Shown piece after piece: positions 49,368 through 58,313 of a stretch of 64,000 nt of DNA. Origin of the DNA: an uncultured Bacillota bacterium. Its GTDB lineage: Bacteria > Bacillota > Clostridia > Oscillospirales > Oscillospiraceae. The DNA lies in NCBI GenBank assembly GCA_947426945.1, contig CANEFX010000004.1:1-64000 (forward strand). Reading direction: 5' to 3'. The translations under genes were made by a program, and so were the position numbers. Position 1 is the stretch's first letter. The number at the start of each line of letters is the position of its first letter. The notes below the pieces were generated by a model, which saw nothing but the letters and a program-made list of their open reading frames with translations, was not told where the DNA came from and did not search any database.

Positions 49368-50948
49368 TTACCGGGAGGCCACCGCTTCGGCCACCCGGAT
49401 ACCGTCTACGGCCGCTGAGACAATGCCGCCCGCGTATCCCGCCCCTTCTCCGCAGGGGTACAGCCCCCGTAACAACGATTGATAATTTTCATCCCGAAGA
49501 ATACGAATCGGAGAGGACGACCGGGTCTCCACCCCCGTGAGCACCCCGTCAGGGGCGGCAAAACCCCGCAGCTTTCGATCCATCAGGGGCAGCGCCTGCC
49601 GCAGGGTATCGGTGACATAGCCGGGCAGACAGGGAGACAGGTCCGTCCAGGCCACGCCGGGGCAGTAGGTAGGCAGAACGGAGCCGGGGCCCTCCGAGGG
49701 CCGGCCCCGGAGAAAGTCCCCCACCCGCTGGGCGGGGGCCCGGAACCCGCCGCCTCCCAGGCGAAACGCCGCCGCCTCCCATTGCTCCTGAAAGCGGACC
49801 CCGGAGAGCACGTCTCCCTCCGGAAAGTCCTCCGGCCCCACCCCCACCAACAGGCCGCCGTTGATATTCTCTCCGTCCCGGGCCCGGCGGCTCATTCCGT
49901 TGGTTACCACGCCCCTCTGCTGAGAGGCTGCGGCCACCACCTGTCCCCCGGGGCAGACGCAGAAGGTGAAAGCGGACCGGCCAGAGGGCAGGTGACAGGA
50001 CAGCTTGTAGTCGGGGGGAGGAAGCTTCTCCCAGGCAGAGCCGTACTGACTCAGGCTGATTTCCCTCTGGCTGTGCTCAATGCGCACGCCGACGGCAAAT
50101 CTCTTCCGCTCCATAGGCACCCCGGCTTCCCGGAGCATGGCAAAGGTATCCCGGGCGGAGTGGCCGGGGGCCAGGATTACCGTATCGGCCGCCAGGATAC
50201 GGCGGCCCTCCGGTCCCTCCGCCTCCACCCCCGTCACAGTTCCTCCGCTGACTGTCAGGCCGGTAAGCTTATGGCCGAAGCGCACATCGCAGCCCAGGGC
50301 GATCAGCTCCTTCCGGATGGCCCTCACCACCTCCCTCAGCACGTCGGTGCCGATGTGGGGCTTGTGGGAGTATCTGATATCGACGGGGGCCCCCGCCTCT
50401 GCCAGGGCGTCCAGCACGGCGGAGATGCGCCTGTCATGGGTGCCGGTGGTCAGCTTTCCATCGGAGAAAGCGCCCGCTCCCCCCTCGCCAAACTGGACGT
50501 TGGAGCTCTCGTCCAGCGCCCCGGCGCTCCAGAAGTTCTCCACATCCCGGGTGCGCCTGTCCACGTCCTGTCCACGCTCCAGGATGATACAGGGCAGGCC
50601 GTTCCGGGCCAGAAACAGAGCGGCGAACAGCCCCGCCGGGCCCATCCCAACCACCACCGGCGGGAGGGAGGACCTTCGGGAGACTTTGGGGAATACGTAG
50701 GGGGTTCGCTCCGTCAGCGTGACACTCCGCCCCGGCGCGTTTTTGACCAGGGCGGCCTCGTTGGGCATGGACAGCTCCACGGTGTAAATATAGCGGATGT
50801 CATTTTTCTTCCTGGCGTCGATGGACTGGCGGACGATCGTCAGTTCTTCCAGCGCACCGGGGCGCACTCCCAGGGCCCGGGCGGTCCGTCTGCGCAGCAA
50901 CTCCATATCCCCGTCCGGTGGCAGGGACAGATTTCCAACTCGCAGCAT
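49368..50948 (-). CDS. FAD-dependent oxidoreductase (YhiN/NAD(P)-FAD family with FAD-dependent-protein C-terminal domain)
   Basis: 526 residues from ATG 50948; a longer frame to 51056 has no such site. N-terminal ~90 residues are an extra alpha/beta domain (ALGVRPGALEELTIVRQSIDARKKNDIRYIYTVEL). The Rossmann FAD site follows: VVVGMGPAGLFAALFLARNGLPCIILERG. The signature NVQFGEGGAGAFSDGKLTTGT is distinctive of this group of FAD proteins, and GEGAGYAGGIVSAAVDGIRVAEAV closes the cofactor pocket. Substrate not known. Own promoter predicted at 50993-51021. Confidence 0.88.
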   Translation of the reverse strand: MLRVGNLSLPPDGDMELLRRRTARALGVRPGALEELTIVRQSIDARKKNDIRYIYTVELSMPNEAALVKNAPGRSVTLTERTPYVFPKVSRRSSLPPVVVGMGPAGLFAALFLARNGLPCIILERGQDVDRRTRDVENFWSAGALDESSNVQFGEGGAGAFSDGKLTTGTHDRRISAVLDALAEAGAPVDIRYSHKPHIGTDVLREVVRAIRKELIALGCDVRFGHKLTGLTVSGGTVTGVEAEGPEGRRILAADTVILAPGHSARDTFAMLREAGVPMERKRFAVGVRIEHSQREISLSQYGSAWEKLPPPDYKLSCHLPSGRSAFTFCVCPGGQVVAAASQQRGVVTNGMSRRARDGENINGGLLVGVGPEDFPEGDVLSGVRFQEQWEAAAFRLGGGGFRAPAQRVGDFLRGRPSEGPGSVLPTYCPGVAWTDLSPCLPGYVTDTLRQALPLMDRKLRGFAAPDGVLTGVETRSSSPIRILRDENYQSLLRGLYPCGEGAGYAGGIVSAAVDGIRVAEAVASR

Positions 50949-50992
50949 GGCGGCTTCATCTCCTCTCCGGGCCGCAGCCCGAACTTTTTTGT

Positions 50993-51021
50993 ATTTTACC
51001 ACAAACCGGGCCGCCCTGAAA
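50993..51021 (-). promoter_or_regulatory. Extended -10 promoter of the FAD oxidoreductase
   Basis: On the minus strand TTTCAG (51021-51016), a 17-base spacer and TAAAAT (50998-50993) with TG one base before the -10 box. Confidence 0.55.
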
Positions 51022-51041
51022 CCCCCCTTCACTGTAAGCGT

Positions 51042-51100
51042 GTCCGAAGAAAGCACCTGCTGTGTTTCTCTGCCGGAAGCATGGGAAACACAGATAAAAC
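51042..51100. repeat. Hairpin element related to the one at 25658-25748
   Basis: CTGTGTTTC (51060-51068) pairs with GAAACACAG (51085-51093), followed by ATAAAAC. The stretch GTGTCC ... GTGTTTC ... GAAACACAG then TAAAA shares its order with 25661-25726. The 50949-51275 gap otherwise contains the FAD-gene promoter and an AT-rich leader before the integrase. Confidence 0.4.
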
Positions 51101-51275
51101 CTCTGTATTGGAGCCCTCTTTTTCCCCATTTGCCCCGTCAATTTTACTTTTTCAGCCATTTTTGGCAAATTTTCTTGTCCCTGCCGCCTGCATGCCCCAT
51201 ATTCTTTATTCAGGGTAAATTTTCCTTAAACAGGGAAAAATACCTCATAAATTAAAGATATGGAGGTCAATCACT

Positions 51276-52406
51276 ATGGCAAGAAAGACTGTGGAACGCA
51301 ATATATCCTATGACGACGTTCGGAGGATCTACTACGTCAGCATGGACCTGGGCAGGGACAAGGAGGGCAGGCGGGTCAAACGGTATCAGACCTACCGCAC
51401 CCTTCACGCAGCCCGCATGGGGCTGCGCAGCTTCCTGACCCACCGGGAGGAGGAAATCAACACCCCAAAGCACAGCCTGACCCTGGCCGACTGGCTGGAG
51501 GGTTGGATGGACAACATTGTCCGGCCCACCCGGGCGGAAACCACGGCGTACGGCTATCAGAAGATCATCGACAACCACATTCTCCCCGCTCTGGGACACA
51601 TCCCCCTGCTCAAGCTCACTCCCATGGACATCCAGCAGTATTATATCCAGGTCCGGCAGAGCGCCAACCTGTCCTCCAACACCCTGCGCAGGCACCACGA
51701 CCTGCTGTCTTCCTCCCTGCGCTCTGCGGTGCGGCAGGACAAGCTGCTGGTCTCCCCCATGGACAAGGTAGAGCCCCCTCGGGCCAAGCAGAAGGAGGCC
51801 TCCTACTACCGCCCGGAGGAGTTGAAGCGGCTGTACACCCTGGTGGAAGGGCACCCCCTGGAGCTGTGCGTCAAGCTGGCGGGCAGCCTTGGCATGCGCA
51901 GGGAAGAAATCTGCGGGCTGAAATGGGAGTGCATCGATTACCAGCGGCAGCTGCTCTTCATCCGGGAGGCCCGCACCGCCTACGGCGCCACTGTCGTTCA
52001 GAAGGAGACCAAGACCCGATCTTCGGTACGTACCCTGTTCCTCCCCGACGATGTGGCCCGCCTGCTGCACGTGGAGCAGGCCCGGCAGGCAGACCAGCTG
52101 CGGGAGGGTCTGCTGTCCGAACCCAGCCAGTTTGTGGTGCTGGACCACAAATGCCAGCCCTACTCCCCCAACGCCCTGTCTGTGGCCTTCACCCGGTTCG
52201 TGCGGAAAAACGGTCTGCCCCGGGTCACCCTTCACGGTCTGCGCCATTCCTTCGCCACCGTGGCCTCCTTCCAGGGGGTGCCCCTCTTTGACATCGGCAA
52301 GGCTCTGGGCCACGCCACCCCTGCCACCACCGGCAGGATCTACACCCACCTGGTGGATCACACCCATGAGGACACTCTGCTCAAGGTGTCCGATGCGCTG
52401 AAATGA
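51276..52406 (+). CDS. Orphan tyrosine recombinase / site-specific integrase
   Basis: 376 residues, ATATGGAGGTCA before the ATG. N-terminal arm-binding domain (about 12-55), core-binding SAM-like domain (about 65-155, SLTLADWLEGWMDNIVRPTR) and a C-terminal catalytic domain. Catalytic residues: Arg in GSLGMRREEICGL, His-x-x-Arg in LHGLRHSFAT, His in LGHATPATTG and the nucleophile Tyr in GRIYTHL. This looks intact. No excisionase, other phage or conjugative genes, or obvious attachment repeats flank it. Confidence 0.93.
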   Translation: MARKTVERNISYDDVRRIYYVSMDLGRDKEGRRVKRYQTYRTLHAARMGLRSFLTHREEEINTPKHSLTLADWLEGWMDNIVRPTRAETTAYGYQKIIDNHILPALGHIPLLKLTPMDIQQYYIQVRQSANLSSNTLRRHHDLLSSSLRSAVRQDKLLVSPMDKVEPPRAKQKEASYYRPEELKRLYTLVEGHPLELCVKLAGSLGMRREEICGLKWECIDYQRQLLFIREARTAYGATVVQKETKTRSSVRTLFLPDDVARLLHVEQARQADQLREGLLSEPSQFVVLDHKCQPYSPNALSVAFTRFVRKNGLPRVTLHGLRHSFATVASFQGVPLFDIGKALGHATPATTGRIYTHLVDHTHEDTLLKVSDALK

Positions 52407-52411
52407 CAGGC

Positions 52412-52444
52412 AAAACCGGGGACTGTGCGGCAGTCCCCGGTTTT
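52412..52444. terminator. Bidirectional terminator between integrase and mtlD
   Basis: AAAACCGGGGACT (52412-52424) and AGTCCCCGGTTTT (52432-52444) are perfect complements, with TTTT at the end on both strands; it lies between converging genes. Confidence 0.88.
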
Positions 52445-52471
52445 ACAGCTTTTCCCGCTCCAGGAGCGGTC

Positions 52472-53635
52472 TTATCCCTTTTTCGCCACGGTCAGGGCGC
52501 GGTACACGTCCAAAATACGGCCAAACAGGGCGTTCTCAGGCTTCAGGCCGGTGTACTCTGCCAGGGCCTTTTCCACGCCCTCGGTCTCAAGCTTCTTCAT
52601 CAGCTCCACGCTCTGCTCGTCCTCGGGGCAGTTGAAATGGAGGGCGGCGGCCGCGCCGAAAATCAGGTGATCCACGTTCAGGCCGTAGCTGCAGGCGGTG
52701 GTCAGCGGCTTGATGAGCCGGTCGGTGGGAGCCAGCTTGCGGATGGGCTCCCGGGCCACCCGCTGGGTCTCGTCGGCCAGGAAGGGGTTCTGGAAACGGG
52801 CAAAGATACGCTCAATATAGGCGTGGTGGGCGTCGGGGTCAAAGTTAAACTTTTTAATCAGACCTTCGCCGCTTTCCCACATGGCCTGGTGGACCAAGTC
52901 GTGAATGGCGGGGTCGGCAATGCTCTCCACAATGGTTTTATAGCCCTTCAACGCGCCCAGGTAGGCACAGATGGCGTGGCCGCTGTTCAGAGTGAACAGC
53001 TTGCGCTCCAGGTAGGCGTCCAGGTTGTCCACCCAGCCCAGGCCCTGGATTTCAGGCAGCTCGCCTTTCCAGCCGCCCTTCTCCACGTCCCACTCGGTGT
53101 ACTGCTCCACCGCCACGTCCAGGGGATTCTCAAAGGAGGCCTTGGGGACGATGCGGTCCACGGCGCAGTCGGCAAAGCCCACATACTCCTTGGCGTAGGC
53201 CAGCTCCTCCTCATTCAGGTGAGAGTAAACGGCATCCCGCAGCTGACTGGTGCCCCGGATGGCGTTCTCACATGCCACGATATTGAGGATCTGGGTGCTG
53301 CCCGCCGCTTTCCGGGCCCGGATGCCGGCGGCAATGGGCTTGGCCACAATGGGCAGGATGCGCAGACCCACGGCAGTGGTGATGAGCTCGCAATCCCCTC
53401 CGATGGCATCCACCAGCTCCGGACCGGCGGAGGAGATGCCGCTGATGTTGGTGACGGTCCACTCCGCGCATTCCTTATCCTGGATGTGGACGGTGTAGCG
53501 CTTCCTCTCGTTTATGGCGGAGATAAGATTTTCCGCCACATCGGCGAAGATGACGTGATAACCGCTCTTCTCCAGCAGGGCCCCAATAAAACCCCGACCG
53601 ATGTTGCCTGCGCCAACCATAATTGCCTGTTTCAT
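52472..53635 (-). CDS. mtlD: Mannitol-1-phosphate 5-dehydrogenase MtlD
   Basis: 387 residues from ATG 53635, 11 bases after AAAAGGAG. The NAD site is IMVGAGNIGRGFIGALL. Family markers KPIAAGIRARK, IVACENAIRGTS, VGFADCAVDRIVP and the active-site stretch LNSGHAICAYLGAL lie in the expected order. It converts mannitol-1-phosphate to fructose-6-phosphate with NAD, following PTS uptake by MtlA. Divergent from the deoR-mtlA pair. Confidence 0.95.
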   Translation of the reverse strand: MKQAIMVGAGNIGRGFIGALLEKSGYHVIFADVAENLISAINERKRYTVHIQDKECAEWTVTNISGISSAGPELVDAIGGDCELITTAVGLRILPIVAKPIAAGIRARKAAGSTQILNIVACENAIRGTSQLRDAVYSHLNEEELAYAKEYVGFADCAVDRIVPKASFENPLDVAVEQYTEWDVEKGGWKGELPEIQGLGWVDNLDAYLERKLFTLNSGHAICAYLGALKGYKTIVESIADPAIHDLVHQAMWESGEGLIKKFNFDPDAHHAYIERIFARFQNPFLADETQRVAREPIRKLAPTDRLIKPLTTACSYGLNVDHLIFGAAAALHFNCPEDEQSVELMKKLETEGVEKALAEYTGLKPENALFGRILDVYRALTVAKKG

Positions 53636-53690
53636 ATTACTTTCCACTCCTTTTATTGTTTTTTATGTGTTTCCAGGTCTCGTTGCCTAC

Positions 53691-53719
53691 AGTATAGCAT
53701 CCCCTCCCCATCTTCGCAA
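53691..53719 (-). promoter_or_regulatory. Sigma-A-like promoter of mtlD
   Basis: On the minus strand TTGCGA (53719-53714), a 17-base spacer and TATACT (53696-53691), 56 bases before the ATG. Confidence 0.65.
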
Positions 53720-53932
53720 GACGGGAAAATACCGAAAATTTCCGGTAAAAATCAGTCAATATCCGTCAAATGAGCGATTCTGACTGTTTTCGCCGTCTAA
53801 CTGCTTTTTATTTATGCTCCAGAGTGTGTAAAAGGTACCGTCTTTTTAATTATTTTTCTTTCCTTTTTGATTTTATACGGATTATACAAAAATTGTTTCG
53901 GCTTTTTGGTTATAAAATAAATAAAAATTGGA

Positions 53933-53961
53933 TTGACAACCCCTTTGGTCCGTGGTAATAT
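53933..53961 (+). promoter_or_regulatory. Sigma-A-like promoter of the deoR-mtlA operon
   Basis: TTGACA (53933-53938), a 17-base spacer and TAATAT (53956-53961). It sits in a strikingly AT-rich 250-base stretch between the divergent mtlD and deoR genes; nothing else is seen in that gap. Confidence 0.75.
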
Positions 53962-53969
53962 TTTGTCAG

Positions 53970-54000
53970 TCAAAATCAATCACAGCTTCAAAATCAATCA
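53970..54000 (+). promoter_or_regulatory. Two 13-bp direct repeats, likely operators for the DeoR regulator
   Basis: TCAAAATCAATCA occurs perfectly at 53970-53982 and 53988-54000, 18 bases apart, between the -10 box and the deoR start. Read on the other strand (TGATTGATTTTGA) it resembles known DeoR-family operator half sites. Binding there would block its own transcript. Confidence 0.6.
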
Positions 54001-54018
54001 AACAGGAGGTGAATCATT

Positions 54019-54768
54019 ATGCTGGCTGAGCAGCGCGCCAGAGCTATCCTGCAGCAGCTCGCCCAGCGTCAGACTGTCAGCGTGGCCGACCTGTGCCAGT
54101 CCACCGGGGCCTCGGAGGCCACCATTCGCCGGGACCTGAACGCCCTGGCCCGCCAGGGCCGCCTTGTGAAGATCCATGGCGGGGCTACCAGCCTGGAAGA
54201 GGAGGAGTTCCTGGCCCGGGAACCCGACCTGGCCACCAAGCAGCGCTACTCCCGGGAGAAAGAACGCATTGCCCGCTACGCCGCAGGCCTGGTAGGGGAG
54301 GACGATGTGGTCTTTCTGGATACGGGCACCACGGTGCTCCATATTGCCGAACATCTGAAGGGCTCTAAAGCCCTGTTCGTCACCAGCAGCATTGACCTGG
54401 CCGGCCGTCTTACCGGGCTCAGCCTTCATGTCTATGTCCTGGGTGGAACGCTGAAGACGGGCACGGTGGACATCGTGGGGGCGGAGGCGTTAGACGCCCT
54501 GCGGCGCTACAACTTTACCAAGGCCTTTCTGGGCACCAGCGGCGTCAGTGTCAGCCAGGGCTTTACCACCCCGGACCCGGAAGCGGCAGCGCTGAAGATT
54601 CTGGCAGCCTCCAAGGCCCAGGCGGTGTATATGCTGGCCGATTCCAGCAAATTCGGCCGGGTCACCGCCGCCACCATCCTGCCTCTTGAGGAGGCTCGGA
54701 TCATCACCGACCGTCAGCCCGACCGGAAGTATCTGGACTGCACAGAGGTCACCGCAGTACCCGCCTGA
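54019..54768 (+). CDS. DeoR/GlpR-family transcriptional regulator of the mannitol genes
   Basis: 249 residues, CAGGAGGTG before ATG. The N-terminal winged HTH (RQTVSVADLCQSTGASEATIRRDLNALARQGRLVKIHGGA) is classic DeoR, and the C-terminal sugar-phosphate sensor follows (DDVVFLDTGTTVLHIAEHL, GGTLKTGTVDIVGAEALDALRRYNFTKAFLGTSGV, ADSSKFGRV). These regulators are usually repressors released by a phosphosugar. It probably senses a mannitol- or fructose-derived phosphate here; most Bacillus relatives use MtlR instead. Confidence 0.92.
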   Translation: MLAEQRARAILQQLAQRQTVSVADLCQSTGASEATIRRDLNALARQGRLVKIHGGATSLEEEEFLAREPDLATKQRYSREKERIARYAAGLVGEDDVVFLDTGTTVLHIAEHLKGSKALFVTSSIDLAGRLTGLSLHVYVLGGTLKTGTVDIVGAEALDALRRYNFTKAFLGTSGVSVSQGFTTPDPEAAALKILAASKAQAVYMLADSSKFGRVTAATILPLEEARIITDRQPDRKYLDCTEVTAVPA

Positions 54769-54803
54769 TCCCGCAGCAAATTATTAAGAAAGGACGATTC
54801 CCT

Positions 54804-56714
54804 GTGAAAGAACACGTACAAAAATTCGGCCGCTTTCTCAGCGGCATGGTGATGCCCAACATAGGGGCATTCATCGCCTGGGGCCTCATCGCCGCCCTGT
54901 TTATCGAGGCCGGCTGGTTCCCCAACGCCACCATCGCCCAAATGGTAGGTCCCATGCTCCAGTACCTGCTCCCCATTCTGATCGGCTACACCGGCGGCAA
55001 GGCCGTGGGCGGCCAGAAGGGAGCTGTGGCCGGCGCTCTGGCCACCCTGGGCGCAATCGCCTCCACCTCCAGCACCATGTTTATCGGGGCCATGATCTGC
55101 GGCCCGCTGGGCGGCTGGTGCATCAAGAAGTTTGACGAGAAGATGGAGGGACACATCCCCGCCGGCTTCGAGATGGTGGTCAACAACTTCTCTGTGGGCA
55201 TCATCGGCGGCATTCTGGCCGTGCTGGCCATCTTCGCCATCGGTCCTGCCTGTGTTGTCCTTACCGACGTGCTGGGCAAGGGCGTGGGCTGGCTGGTGGA
55301 CCACAGCCTGCTGCCCCTCACCGCCATACTGGTGGAGCCCGCCAAGGTCCTCTTCCTGAATAACGCCATCAACCACGGCGTCTTTACCCCCATCGGCACT
55401 GAACAGGTGGAGGCCCTCCGGGCCGCAGGGGAGATTGGCAAATCCATTCTTTACATGATCGAGTCCAACCCCGGCCCCGGCTTAGGGCTTCTGCTGGCCT
55501 ACTGCGTGGCCGGCAAGGGTGAAACCCGCTCTTCCGCCGGCGCCGCCGCCGTCATCCAGTTCGTGGGCGGTATCCACGAGATCTACTTCCCCTATGTGCT
55601 GATGAATCCCATCGTCATCCTGGGGCCCATGGTGGGCAACATGGCCGGCATCTTCACCCTTAGCGTTTTGGGCGGCGGTCTGTCCGGCCCTGCCTCCCCC
55701 GGCAGCATTATCGCTGAAATGATGATGACACCCAAGGGTGTTTACTTCGCCAACATTGCCGGCATCGCCGTGGCCGGGGCAGTCAGCTTCGCCATCTCCG
55801 TGTTCCTGCTGAAGTTCTTCGGCAAGGACGCCAGCCTGGCTGAGGCCCAGGCTCAGGTGGCCGCCTCCAAGGCCGCTTCCAAGGGTCAGGCCGTGAACAC
55901 TGACGCCCCCGCCGGCGCCAACGTGGACATCAAGTCCGTGAAGAAGATTGTTTTCGCCTGCGACGCTGGCATGGGCTCCTCCGCCATGGGCGCCACCATG
56001 CTGCGCAACAAGCTGAAGGACGCGGGCATCACCGATATCGAAGTCATTCACCACCCCGTGTCCGAGATTCCCTCCGACTGTCAGATTGTCGTCACCCATC
56101 ACGAGCTGGCCCACCGGGCTGTGGCCAGCAACCCCAATGCCCGGGTGATTCCCATCCAGAACTTCATGGGCGCCCCCGAGTACGCCATGCTGGTAGACGA
56201 GCTGGTGGCCGCCCGCAGCGGCAAGGCCGCTCCCGCCCCCGCCGCCAAGCCCGCCGAGGCCCCCGCCGCCGCTCCCGGCGCCATCCTGCTGGAGAAGAAA
56301 AACATCATTTTGGGCTGCGAGTCTGTCACCCCTGAGGAGGCTATTCGGGCCTGCGGCAGATTGATGGTAGACAGCGGATACTGCACCGAGGGTTACGTAC
56401 AGGGCATGATTGAGCGCAACGCGGGCTTCCCTGTAGCCATTGGCAGTCATGTTGCCATCCCCCATGGCACCAACGAGTCCCGGGAGTTTATCAAAAAGAC
56501 CGGCCTTGTGGTTATGACCTACCCCAAGGGCATTGTCTGGGGCGAGGATGAAGAGCTGGTCCGTCTGGTGATCGGCATCGCCTCTCAGGGCGAGGAGCAC
56601 CTGGATATCCTCAACCGCATCGTAGAGGTGGCCGAGACCGAGGAGGACACCGACGCGCTGGTGGACAACGCCACTGTGGAAGAGCTGTATAAAAAGCTGA
56701 ACGGCCTGAACTGA
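54804..56714 (+). CDS. mtlA: Fused PTS mannitol transporter EIICBA (MtlA)
   Basis: 636 residues from GTG 54804. The IIC membrane domain (about 1-340) has six or more spans and the GIHEIYFPY motif near residue 257. An Ala/Lys/Gln-rich linker leads to IIB with phosphocysteine Cys386 in ACDAGMGSSAMGATM. A second Ala/Pro-rich linker leads to IIA with the phospho-histidine His554 in VAIPHGTN. The full CBA order equals the E. coli-type fused mannitol permease. It imports mannitol as mannitol-1-phosphate using PEP-derived phosphate. It lies 35 bases after the regulator gene. Confidence 0.96.
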   Translation: MKEHVQKFGRFLSGMVMPNIGAFIAWGLIAALFIEAGWFPNATIAQMVGPMLQYLLPILIGYTGGKAVGGQKGAVAGALATLGAIASTSSTMFIGAMICGPLGGWCIKKFDEKMEGHIPAGFEMVVNNFSVGIIGGILAVLAIFAIGPACVVLTDVLGKGVGWLVDHSLLPLTAILVEPAKVLFLNNAINHGVFTPIGTEQVEALRAAGEIGKSILYMIESNPGPGLGLLLAYCVAGKGETRSSAGAAAVIQFVGGIHEIYFPYVLMNPIVILGPMVGNMAGIFTLSVLGGGLSGPASPGSIIAEMMMTPKGVYFANIAGIAVAGAVSFAISVFLLKFFGKDASLAEAQAQVAASKAASKGQAVNTDAPAGANVDIKSVKKIVFACDAGMGSSAMGATMLRNKLKDAGITDIEVIHHPVSEIPSDCQIVVTHHELAHRAVASNPNARVIPIQNFMGAPEYAMLVDELVAARSGKAAPAPAAKPAEAPAAAPGAILLEKKNIILGCESVTPEEAIRACGRLMVDSGYCTEGYVQGMIERNAGFPVAIGSHVAIPHGTNESREFIKKTGLVVMTYPKGIVWGEDEELVRLVIGIASQGEEHLDILNRIVEVAETEEDTDALVDNATVEELYKKLNGLN

Positions 56715-56736
56715 GTACAAATCATCCGTAAAAATT

Positions 56737-56778
56737 GCCCCGCCGCAGGTATCTACCTCGCAGCGGGGCGTTCTTTTG
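56737..56778 (+). terminator. Terminator after mtlA
   Basis: GCCCCGC (56737-56743) pairs with GCGGGGC (56763-56769) with inner pairs around a loop and a GTTCTTTT tail. Confidence 0.75.
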
Positions 56779-56800
56779 CTTTAAACCCGCCATAAACCAC

Positions 56801-56829
56801 TTGCCTTTCCCTCCGGCGTCCAGTATAAT
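56801..56829 (+). promoter_or_regulatory. Sigma-A promoter of the aminotransferase gene
   Basis: TTGCCT (56801-56806), a 17-base spacer and a perfect TATAAT (56824-56829), 46 bases before the ATG. Confidence 0.75.
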
Positions 56830-56875
56830 GAGTAGCATCTCACAAGCCCCGCCGACAGTTAGAAGGAGGTAAGTT

Positions 56876-58153
56876 ATGAAACAGTATCAGGAAATGACCA
56901 GGGAGGAGCTGCTGACCCAGAAGGAACAGCTGACCCAGACCTATTCCCGGCTCCAGGCCAAGGGACTCAAGCTGAACATGGCCAGGGGCAAGCCGGGGGC
57001 CGATCAGCTGGAGCTGTCCCTGCCCATGCTGGACGTGCTCAGCTCCAAAAGCAGCTGCGTCACCGAAAGCGGTTTGGACTGCCGCAACTACGGCGAGCTG
57101 CTGGGCATTCCGGAGGCCCGGAAGCTCTTTGGGGAATACATGGGCGTAACGCCTGAGGAGACTATCGTGGTGGGCTCTGCCTCCCTCACCTTCATGTACG
57201 ACTGCATGGCCCGAGCCATGCTGCTGGGCGTGCTGGGAGGAGAAAAACCCTGGTGCAGGTACGACAAGGTAAAATTCCTCTGCCCCGTCCCCGGCTACGA
57301 CCGCCACTTTACCATCTGCGAGACCCTGGGCGTTGAGATGATCCCCATCTCCCTCTCCGAGTGGGGCCCGGACATGGACCTGGTGGAAAAACTGGTGTCT
57401 GAGGATGAGACCGTCAAGGGCATATGGTGCGTGCCCAAGTACACCAACCCCCTGGGCGGCTCCTACTCCGATGAGGCGGTGCGCCGCCTGGCCGCCCTCA
57501 AACCCGCGGCCAAAGACTTCCGCATCTTCTGGGACAACGCCTATGCGGCTCACTACGTCTATGAGGACACCCCGGTGCTCAACATCCTGGAGGAGTGCAA
57601 AAAGGCCGGGAATCCCGACATGGTATACATGTTCGGCTCCACCTCCAAAATTACCTTCCCGGGGGCGGGGGTAGCCTTCTTTGCCGCCTCTAAAGCCAAC
57701 GTGGATTTTACCGCCAAACAGCTGGATGCCCAGGCCATCAGCTGGGACAAGATGAATATGCTGCGCCATGTGCGCTACTTCAAGGATGTAGACGGCATCC
57801 GGGCCCAGATGGACAAGCACGCCGCCATCCTCCGGCCCAAGTTCGACGCAGTGCTCTCCACTCTGGAGGCCGAGCTAGGCGGCACCGGAGCGGGCTCCTG
57901 GGTAAAGCCCAAGGGGGGCTATTTTGTCACCTATATGTCCATGCCCGGCTGCGCCAAGCGGATCGTCTCCCTGTGCAAGGACGCAGGCGTGGTCCTCACC
58001 GGGGCGGGGGCCACCCATCCCTACCACAGGGACCCGGAGGACAGCTATATCCGGCTGGCTCCCTCCTTCCCCTCCCCTGCCGAGCTGGCCCAGGCGATGG
58101 AGGTTTTCTGCGCCGCCGCCAAGCTGGCCGCCGTGGAAAAGCTGCTGGCCTGA
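56876..58153 (+). CDS. Class I/II aminotransferase of the aspartate aminotransferase Ic type
   Basis: 425 residues, AGAAGGAGGT before the ATG. Early GLKLNMARGKPGADQLELS is characteristic of the type Ic (PF12897-like) enzymes, which are unlike the usual AspC. The PLP lysine lies in MFGSTSKITFPGAGVAF, the aspartate in RIFWDNAYAAHYV and a substrate Arg in YIRLAPSFP. It probably transfers amino groups between aspartate and 2-oxoglutarate. Own promoter and terminator. Confidence 0.9.
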   Translation: MKQYQEMTREELLTQKEQLTQTYSRLQAKGLKLNMARGKPGADQLELSLPMLDVLSSKSSCVTESGLDCRNYGELLGIPEARKLFGEYMGVTPEETIVVGSASLTFMYDCMARAMLLGVLGGEKPWCRYDKVKFLCPVPGYDRHFTICETLGVEMIPISLSEWGPDMDLVEKLVSEDETVKGIWCVPKYTNPLGGSYSDEAVRRLAALKPAAKDFRIFWDNAYAAHYVYEDTPVLNILEECKKAGNPDMVYMFGSTSKITFPGAGVAFFAASKANVDFTAKQLDAQAISWDKMNMLRHVRYFKDVDGIRAQMDKHAAILRPKFDAVLSTLEAELGGTGAGSWVKPKGGYFVTYMSMPGCAKRIVSLCKDAGVVLTGAGATHPYHRDPEDSYIRLAPSFPSPAELAQAMEVFCAAAKLAAVEKLLA

Positions 58154-58162
58154 TTGACCGAG

Positions 58163-58192
58163 CGGCCGGCTTTGGGACTCCAAAGCCGGCCG
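58163..58192 (+). terminator. Terminator after the aminotransferase gene
   Basis: CGGCCGGCTTT (58163-58173) and AAAGCCGGCCG (58182-58192) are perfect complements, followed by TATTTTGG. Confidence 0.8.
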
Positions 58193-58242
58193 TATTTTGG
58201 GGAAAATTTCATAAAATCTTAATGTCCCGGGGCGCAGCCCTG

Positions 58243-58251
58243 TGATATACT
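58243..58251 (+). promoter_or_regulatory. Extended -10 promoter of the glf-glycosyltransferase pair
   Basis: TGATATACT (58243-58251) is an extended -10 box (TG, one base, TATACT). No good -35 box lies 17 bases before it. The glf start is 63 bases on. Confidence 0.5.
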
Positions 58252-58313
58252 ATTCATGCGGCTGAAATGCCGCTCTGTTCTGCCCCCTCCGGGGCCGGAA
58301 AGGATGGACACCA

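Noticed and set aside
49368-51056. Longer FAD oxidoreductase start at 51056
   Set aside because: The extra 36 residues cover the predicted promoter and are not typical of the family.
53770-53958. 62-residue plus-strand ORF in the mtlD-deoR gap
   Set aside because: It overlaps the predicted deoR promoter, lies in AT-rich non-coding DNA, and has no ribosome site.
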